11,014 bases of DNA, taken from NCBI GenBank assembly GCA_903958915.1, contig CAJBVC010000332.1:1-11014 (forward strand). Reading direction: 5' to 3'. Of this stretch, positions 7,319-11,014 are shown in pieces (within the stretch, counting starts at the first letter, position 1; each line of letters opens with the position of its first letter). The notes under the pieces were generated by a model that worked only from the letters and a program-made list of their open reading frames with translations, did no database searches and had not been told where the DNA came from. Made by a program: the position numbers and the translations under genes. The DNA comes from an uncultured beta proteobacterium (GTDB lineage: Bacteria > Pseudomonadota > Gammaproteobacteria > Burkholderiales > Burkholderiaceae_C).

Positions 7319-8386
7319 ATGGGACAGGTATCACTGCGGGGTATCCGCAAGACGTACGACCGTAAAGAGGTCATTCAGGGAATCGACCTGGAAGTGGAGA
7401 AAGGCGAGTTTCTGGTGTTCGTCGGACCCTCCGGCTGCGGCAAGTCCACCACCTTGCGCATGATCGCGGGCCTGGAGAGCATCACCGCAGGGGACCTGCT
7501 GATCGACGATGTTCGGGCCAATGATTTGCGACCCTCCGATCGCGGTGCGGCCATGGTATTTCAAAGCTACGCCCTCTATCCCCACATGACGGTGGCGGAG
7601 AACATGGGTTTTGCACTCAAAATGGCCGGAACTTCCAAGGCAGAGCGCAAGGAGCAGGTTGGCCGCACCGCTGAGATTCTGCGCATCACCGACTTGCTGG
7701 ACCGCTACCCCAAGGAACTGTCCGGGGGGCAACGCCAACGGGTGGCGATAGGCCGCGCGATTGTGAGAAAACCCAAGGTTTTCCTCTTTGATGAGCCCCT
7801 GTCGAACCTGGATGCGGCATTGCGCGTGAACATGCGCATCGAGTTGTCGCGTCTGCACAAGGAACTTGGCACCACCATGATTTACGTGACGCATGACCAG
7901 GTCGAGGCGATGACGATGGGTGACCGGATTGCGGTTTTCAATGCAGGAAAGATCGAGCAAATTGGCGGTCCCATGGAGTTGTACCGGCGCCCTGCGAATG
8001 AGTTTGTGGCGGGCTTTATCGGTTCACCGCGCATGAACTTCATTGATCGGCCGCAAGAAGTCGGTGCACGGGGTCCCCATCAGGACCTGTGGCAGCAACT
8101 TGCGCCAGGTGCGGCTGGGGACACCCGCCGGGTTGGGATTCGTCCTGAGCATCTGGATGTCACGACAACGGAGGAGGGCGTGCAAGCCACCGTGGAGTTG
8201 GTGGAGCAACTGGGCGACTCCATCATGGTGCATGTTCGCGTGGACGGTCTTGCCAACCTGGTGATTGCCAAGGTTGCAAGTGGCGATCGTCAAATTGCCG
8301 CTGGCCAGACCGTGGGTCTGAAGTCTGACTCTCCCAAGAGTGCATTGGCGTTCGATAGCAAAGGTTTGCTGCTGAAAGCGGCCTAG
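7319..8386 (+). CDS. ABC sugar transporter ATP-binding protein, MalK/UgpC type
   Basis: Cytoplasmic ATPase (355 residues) that powers the MalF/MalG-like importer. All nucleotide-binding motifs are intact: Walker A GPSGCGKST (36-44), Q-loop Gln82 in VFQSYALYPHMT, signature LSGGQ (134-138), Walker B VFLFDE (154-159) with catalytic Glu159, D-loop SNLD (162-165) and switch His192 in YVTHD. From about residue 235 a C-terminal OB/TOBE-type regulatory domain follows, including GFIGSPRMNFID and RRVGIRPEHLDV, as in MalK and UgpC. The start at 7319 is supported by AAGGA upstream and by the typical N-terminus 'MGQVSLRGIRKTYD'. The gene is 20 bases after the GH1 gene and is the last of the operon. Such ATPases often serve several sugar importers, so sharing with other permeases is possible. 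No intrinsic terminator is evident behind it, only a short GC-rich hairpin at 8392-8404 without a T run. Confidence 0.96.
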   Translation: MGQVSLRGIRKTYDRKEVIQGIDLEVEKGEFLVFVGPSGCGKSTTLRMIAGLESITAGDLLIDDVRANDLRPSDRGAAMVFQSYALYPHMTVAENMGFALKMAGTSKAERKEQVGRTAEILRITDLLDRYPKELSGGQRQRVAIGRAIVRKPKVFLFDEPLSNLDAALRVNMRIELSRLHKELGTTMIYVTHDQVEAMTMGDRIAVFNAGKIEQIGGPMELYRRPANEFVAGFIGSPRMNFIDRPQEVGARGPHQDLWQQLAPGAAGDTRRVGIRPEHLDVTTTEEGVQATVELVEQLGDSIMVHVRVDGLANLVIAKVASGDRQIAAGQTVGLKSDSPKSALAFDSKGLLLKAA

Positions 8387-8458
8387 CACGTGTGCGCGGC
8401 GCACCGCTGGCTGGCACAGGAAATTCGCGTCTTAGTCCGCCCTAGGGTTACCCCCAAG

Positions 8459-8488
8459 TTGACTTATGAAAGCGGTTTCATGGATGAT
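8459..8488 (+). promoter_or_regulatory. Candidate sigma-70 promoter for the binding protein-GH16 unit
   Basis: A -35 box TTGACT (8459-8464, five of six matches to consensus) is separated by 18 bases from GATGAT (8483-8488, four of six matches to a -10 box). A start point would fall near 8495, giving a leader of about 215 bases before the ATG at 8713. The spacer contains a palindromic operator-like site. The calls are by eye; the -10 box is only moderate. Confidence 0.5.
8466..8481. promoter_or_regulatory. LacI-family-like operator inside the promoter spacer
   Basis: ATGAAAGCGGTTTCAT is an inverted repeat with the central CG typical of LacI/GalR-family operators. It differs from a perfect palindrome at one symmetric pair only (G at 8472 against G at 8475). 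It sits exactly between the -35 and -10 boxes, where a bound repressor would block RNA polymerase. LacI-type regulators commonly control sugar operons of this kind. No regulator gene is present in the window, so the protein that binds is unknown. Confidence 0.6.
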
Positions 8489-8497
8489 AGGAATGCA

Positions 8498-8515
8498 GCT
8501 GGGTTGTTGCCCAGC
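8498..8515 (+). other. Hairpin at the start of the predicted leader RNA
   Basis: GCTGGG (8498-8503) pairs with CCCAGC (8510-8515) around a six-base loop TTGTTG. It would lie within the first 20 or so bases of a transcript starting near 8495. A 5'-terminal stem may protect the mRNA from decay. No T run follows, so it is not a terminator. Confidence 0.35.
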
Positions 8516-8578
8516 GGGTTGTCAAATCTCTATCACGCCACACCGGATGCGGTCGAAAAATTCTTCTATGAAAGCTCC

Positions 8579-8590
8579 ACACCATGGTGT
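8579..8590. repeat. Perfect 12-base palindrome in the leader
   Basis: ACACCATGGTGT is fully self-complementary. It lies about 85 bases downstream of the predicted start point and just after the second TATGAAAGC copy. It could be a second regulator site, or a chance palindrome; nothing else in the sequence decides this. Confidence 0.3.
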
Positions 8591-8712
8591 ACCCGAATGG
8601 CATCGCTGCTTTGGCAGGCGGTTTGAAGCACCTGCGTTGCCTGCAGCACCAGTTGCAAGTGAAGGTGGGCATGCGAACTGCCACACGGCACCAATGACGC
8701 TTGGCATTGCGC

Positions 8713-9987
8713 ATGGGTGATTTGCACGACCACCATTGGCTGAAACGTCGCACCGTGTTGGCCGGTGCGGCGCTGTTCTCTACGGGAGTTCGGGCGCTGG
8801 CGCCCACGGTCATCCATGTGGCAGCGTACCCGCTGGTCGATGAGATTGCGCGCAGTGCGCTTCCCATGTGGAACAAGTTGCATCCCGATGTGGAGGTCAG
8901 GATACAAACACGCCAGTACCAGGACCATCACACCGCCATGACCACGGCTTTGTCCACCTCAGGCCAATTGCCGGACGTGATGGTGCTGGAGGCCAGTTTC
9001 CTGGGTCGCTTTGCCCAGGGCGGTGGACTGGAAGACCTGTCCCGCGCTCCGTATGACATCGGACGGTTCAAGGACCGTATCGTGCCTTTTGCGTACGATC
9101 AGGCGGTCAACCGAAAGGGCGCAGTGGTTGGCATGCCCACCGACATTGGTCCGGGCACCATGCTGTACCGGAAAGACATTTTGGACCGTGCTGGAGTGCA
9201 GGAGGCTGATTTGACCGCCTCATGGGATAGCTATATCGCTGCGGGACTGCGCATCAAAGCGGCCACCGGGGCGTACCTGGTTGGTACCGTGCAAAGCGTC
9301 AAAGACATCCTGATTCGATCGGGTATCAAGCCCGGTGAAGGGCAATACTTTGACAAAGACTCCAATGTGCTTGTGACCGCAGACCGCTTCGTACGTGCCT
9401 TTGAAGTGGCCCGGGAGGCACGAAGCAACAAGCTCGACGCCCGCACGGTAGCCTGGTCCAACGAATGGGCGGAAGGGTTCAAGCGAGGCACCGTGGCGAC
9501 CGAAGTGACGGGAGCCTGGATGGTCGGACAACTCAGTAATTGGGTCGCTCCGAAGACCATCGGATTGTGGCGCGCCACGGGGCTTCCGGAAGGGGCTTCA
9601 GTATCGTATGGAGGGTCTTTCTATGCCATACCGCGACGCTCAGAGAGTGCACGCAAGCAAATGGCCTGGGAGTTCATTCAGTTCATGACGCTCGACAGAG
9701 AGCGCCAAGTTGAAGCCTTTACCAAGTTTGATGCGTTCCCAGCGCTGTTGGATGCCCATAACACGCCATTCTTTGAAGAGCCGGTGGCATTTTTGGGCGG
9801 GCAAAAAGCGCGGCTTCTCTGGCGCGAGACGGCTCGAAAGATTTCCGCAGTGCAGGTGCACAAGCAAAGTGCATTTGCCGATGAGGTCATCAATACCGAA
9901 CTCGACAAAGTTCTCAATCGTGGCAAGAAAATTCGGACCGCTTTGGAGGATGCCAAACGACTTTTGGAGCAGCGTGCACACCGCTAG
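8713..9987 (+). CDS. ABC transporter periplasmic sugar-binding protein (MalE/UgpB type)
   Basis: Extracytoplasmic solute-binding protein of 424 residues, a usual length for CUT1 sugar-binding proteins. The N-terminus is a signal peptide with a twin arginine: WLKRRTVLAGAAL (9-21) followed by a short hydrophobic stretch and ALA at 28-30, so export may be by Tat or Sec. The Pro at 31 makes cleavage directly after Ala30 doubtful. Mature-part features typical of the family are LPDVMVLEASFLGRFAQGGGLEDLS, the 'GMPTDIGPGTMLYRKDILDRAG' hinge-type block, 'GGSFYAIPRRSESARKQMAWEFIQFM' and a helical C-terminal part. It should capture the oligosaccharides passed by the TonB receptor and hand them to the two permeases. 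Unusually, it is placed after the ATPase gene behind its own predicted promoter. ATG 8713 is chosen over TTG 8701 because it gives a normal signal peptide; neither has a good Shine-Dalgarno site. Confidence 0.9.
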   Translation: MGDLHDHHWLKRRTVLAGAALFSTGVRALAPTVIHVAAYPLVDEIARSALPMWNKLHPDVEVRIQTRQYQDHHTAMTTALSTSGQLPDVMVLEASFLGRFAQGGGLEDLSRAPYDIGRFKDRIVPFAYDQAVNRKGAVVGMPTDIGPGTMLYRKDILDRAGVQEADLTASWDSYIAAGLRIKAATGAYLVGTVQSVKDILIRSGIKPGEGQYFDKDSNVLVTADRFVRAFEVAREARSNKLDARTVAWSNEWAEGFKRGTVATEVTGAWMVGQLSNWVAPKTIGLWRATGLPEGASVSYGGSFYAIPRRSESARKQMAWEFIQFMTLDRERQVEAFTKFDAFPALLDAHNTPFFEEPVAFLGGQKARLLWRETARKISAVQVHKQSAFADEVINTELDKVLNRGKKIRTALEDAKRLLEQRAHR

Positions 9988-10015
9988 CTCCTGCACCAGG
10001 ACTTCCAACACCATC

Positions 10016-10873
10016 ATGTCGCAAACACTACTTTCTACACTCGCCCTCACACTGCTGGCACTGACCGCCTGTGGTGGTGAAGCCCGCGGAGCTGCCACAG
10101 TGGAAGCTGCCGCAACAGAGCCCAAGGTGATCTCCCGACCTGCCAATTACAGCCTGGTCTGGTCCGACGAATTTTCAACGGATGGGTTTCCAGACGCCAG
10201 CAAGTGGTTGCATGAAACCGGTCGCAACAAAGAGGGCTGGTACAACAACGAGAAGCAGTACTACAGCGGCCCACGACTGGAAAATGCACAAGTGCGCGAC
10301 GGGTTGCTTCGGATTGCTGCACGCAAGGAGTCTCGCTCGGATCAGGCCGACTGGGGTGGACAAACCTACTCGTCTACGCGTCTGGCAACCCTTGGGCGCA
10401 GGGACTGGACCTATGGATTCTTTGACATTCGTGCCAAGCTTCCCTGTGGCAAAGGGACCTGGCCGGCCATTTGGATGATTGGCTCACGAGGTGACTGGCC
10501 TGCGGGGGGGGAGCTTGACATCATGGAGTGGGTTGGCAGCCGTCCGGATAGGGTCTTCAGCACGGTTCACACTACCGCAGGCAGTGGCGGCAATGGTCGT
10601 GGAGCGGATACGGCCATCGCAGACGCTTGCAAAGCGTTTCACAATTACCAGATGCATTGGACCGCCAAAGAGATCAGCTTTGCGGTCGATGGACGGGTCC
10701 ACTTCAGTTATCTGAACCCTGGCACGGGGACGGCGGCCTGGCCATTCGACGCACCGCAGTTCATGATCCTGAATGTGGCTATCGGTGGCGACCTGGGTGG
10801 ACCGGTTGATGACAGCATCTTTCCGGTCCAGATGGAAATCGACTACGTTCGCGTCTACCAGAAGACCCCATGA
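10016..10873 (+). CDS. GH16 endo-beta-1,3-glucanase (laminarinase), lipoprotein
   Basis: 285-residue secreted glucanase. The N-terminus is a lipoprotein signal with lipobox LTAC, acylated Cys19, followed by Gly20. The lack of Asp at +2 favours outer-membrane sorting by the rule known from E. coli. A short low-complexity linker rich in Ala and Glu leads to a single GH16 domain starting at YSLVWSDEF (45-53). The active-site signature is ELDIME: nucleophile Glu166, Asp168 and acid/base Glu171. Supporting blocks are NNEKQYYS, YSSTRL, GKGTWPAIWMIG (145-156) and the closing IDYVRVYQK. The GH16 branch with GELDIMEWVG generally cuts beta-1,3- or mixed beta-1,3/1,4-glucans, releasing oligosaccharides. 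No carbohydrate-binding module is present. The gene starts 28 bases after the binding-protein gene and probably shares its transcript. AGGA at 9998-10001 is too far from the ATG to be a good ribosome site. A longer upstream frame exists but lacks a signal peptide and overlaps the preceding gene. Confidence 0.94.
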   Translation: MSQTLLSTLALTLLALTACGGEARGAATVEAAATEPKVISRPANYSLVWSDEFSTDGFPDASKWLHETGRNKEGWYNNEKQYYSGPRLENAQVRDGLLRIAARKESRSDQADWGGQTYSSTRLATLGRRDWTYGFFDIRAKLPCGKGTWPAIWMIGSRGDWPAGGELDIMEWVGSRPDRVFSTVHTTAGSGGNGRGADTAIADACKAFHNYQMHWTAKEISFAVDGRVHFSYLNPGTGTAAWPFDAPQFMILNVAIGGDLGGPVDDSIFPVQMEIDYVRVYQKTP

Positions 10874-10886
10874 GGGCCGTGTCCCG

Positions 10887-10909
10887 CATCCTGTCAGTGC
10901 GACGGGATG
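10887..10909 (+). terminator. Stem-loop after the GH16 gene (possible terminator or mRNA end)
   Basis: CATCCTGTC (10887-10895) pairs with GACGGGATG (10901-10909) over nine positions, with one T-G wobble, around the loop AGTGC. It starts 14 bases after the GH16 stop. No T run follows, so it is not a standard intrinsic terminator. It may mark the transcript 3' end, shield it from exonucleases or work with Rho. Confidence 0.45.
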
Positions 10910-10988
10910 AAGAGGACTCGCCATAGCGCCACCTATCCGCATCCCTGCGCCAAGCGGCATCGCCAGCAACATAGTGTCAAGTCCATCC

Positions 10989-11014
10989 ATGACTCAAGCA
11001 TCTCCCCTTTACAG
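10989..11014 (+). CDS. Possible start of another gene, cut by the window end
   Basis: An ATG at 10989 opens a frame (MTQASPLY) that runs off the window. A GTG five codons upstream (10974) is in the same frame. No Shine-Dalgarno sequence precedes either, and eight codons are too few to recognise a product. The position after the GH16 stem-loop is plausible for a next gene, but this is a weak call. Confidence 0.18.

Larger units (their letters stand above)
8387..8712. other. Intergenic region with promoter and leader, no convincing gene
   Basis: About 325 bases between the ATPase and binding-protein genes. From left to right it holds a weak GC hairpin (8392-8404, no T tract), a candidate promoter with an embedded operator (8459-8488), a 6-bp hairpin (8498-8515), a second copy of TATGAAAGC (8567-8575; the first is at 8465-8473) and a perfect 12-base palindrome (8579-8590). 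Short open frames cross it on both strands, but none has a good ribosome site or a recognisable product. Confidence 0.6.

Noticed and set aside
8392..8404. GC-rich hairpin GTGCG/CGCAC after the ATPase gene as a terminator
   Set aside because: Only five base pairs with a three-base loop and no T run; too weak to call a terminator.
8519..8547. Second promoter with TTGTCA (8519-8524) as -35 box
   Set aside because: No acceptable -10 hexamer is found 16-18 bases downstream.
8390..8626. Open frame of 78 codons in the intergenic region, with a possible internal start at 8480 (48 codons)
   Set aside because: No Shine-Dalgarno site, no recognisable motif, and the frame runs through the predicted promoter and operator; likely a chance frame.
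8466..8720. 84-codon open frame crossing into the binding-protein start
   Set aside because: Composition rich in Cys, His and Pro with no family resemblance, overlaps the signal-peptide region of the real gene in another frame.
9710..10015. N-terminal extension of the GH16 frame back to 9710
   Set aside because: It overlaps the binding-protein gene, and the lipoprotein signal at 10016 is a decisive start.
1..11014. CRISPR arrays, insertion sequences, tRNA or rRNA genes, prophage parts
   Set aside because: No regularly spaced repeats, transposase frames, terminal inverted repeats or structured RNA gene signatures were seen on reading both strands.

Overview
All supported genes in this window lie on the + strand and form one coherent cluster for taking up and breaking down a beta-glucan. 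The most economical reading is laminarin, a beta-1,3-glucan. The host looks like a Gram-negative proteobacterium: there is a TonB-dependent outer-membrane receptor, a lipoprotein with a classical lipobox and a possible Tat signal. The moderately GC-rich sequence, together with a TonB receptor paired with a MalFGK-type ABC importer, suggests Burkholderiales (Comamonadaceae-like). That placement is inference; the window has no rRNA or other marker gene.

Layout. Bases 1-715 are the 3' end of a TonB-dependent receptor gene, closed by a strong intrinsic terminator (734-763). At 785 a 1116-residue protein begins that resembles inverting glycoside phosphorylases of the GH94/GH149 type. Tightly packed behind it are two MalF/MalG-type permeases (4132-5061, 5074-5898), a GH1 beta-glucosidase (5895-7298) and a MalK/UgpC-type ATPase (7319-8386). 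Two of the junctions are 4-base ATGA overlaps and the others are 12-20 bases, so this is very probably one operon. A non-coding stretch of about 325 bases (8387-8712) follows. It holds a candidate promoter at 8459-8488 whose spacer carries a LacI-family-like operator, then a leader of roughly 215 bases with a hairpin and a 12-base palindrome. This leads into a sugar-binding protein gene (8713-9987) and a GH16 endo-beta-1,3-glucanase lipoprotein gene (10016-10873), followed by a long stem-loop. The last 100 bases hold nothing firm, except possibly the first codons of another gene.

How the genes may work together (inference from families). The GH16 lipoprotein cuts laminarin to oligosaccharides, the TonB receptor brings these across the outer membrane, and the binding protein delivers them to the MalF/MalG/MalK-like importer. 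In the cytoplasm the large phosphorylase releases glucose 1-phosphate from beta-1,3-oligoglucans, and the GH1 enzyme hydrolyses the short remnants to glucose. The items most worth following up are the GH149-like phosphorylase inside an ABC-importer locus, the LacI-like operator placed inside a promoter with no regulator gene in view, and the terminator that separates the receptor from the phosphorylase with almost no room for a new promoter.
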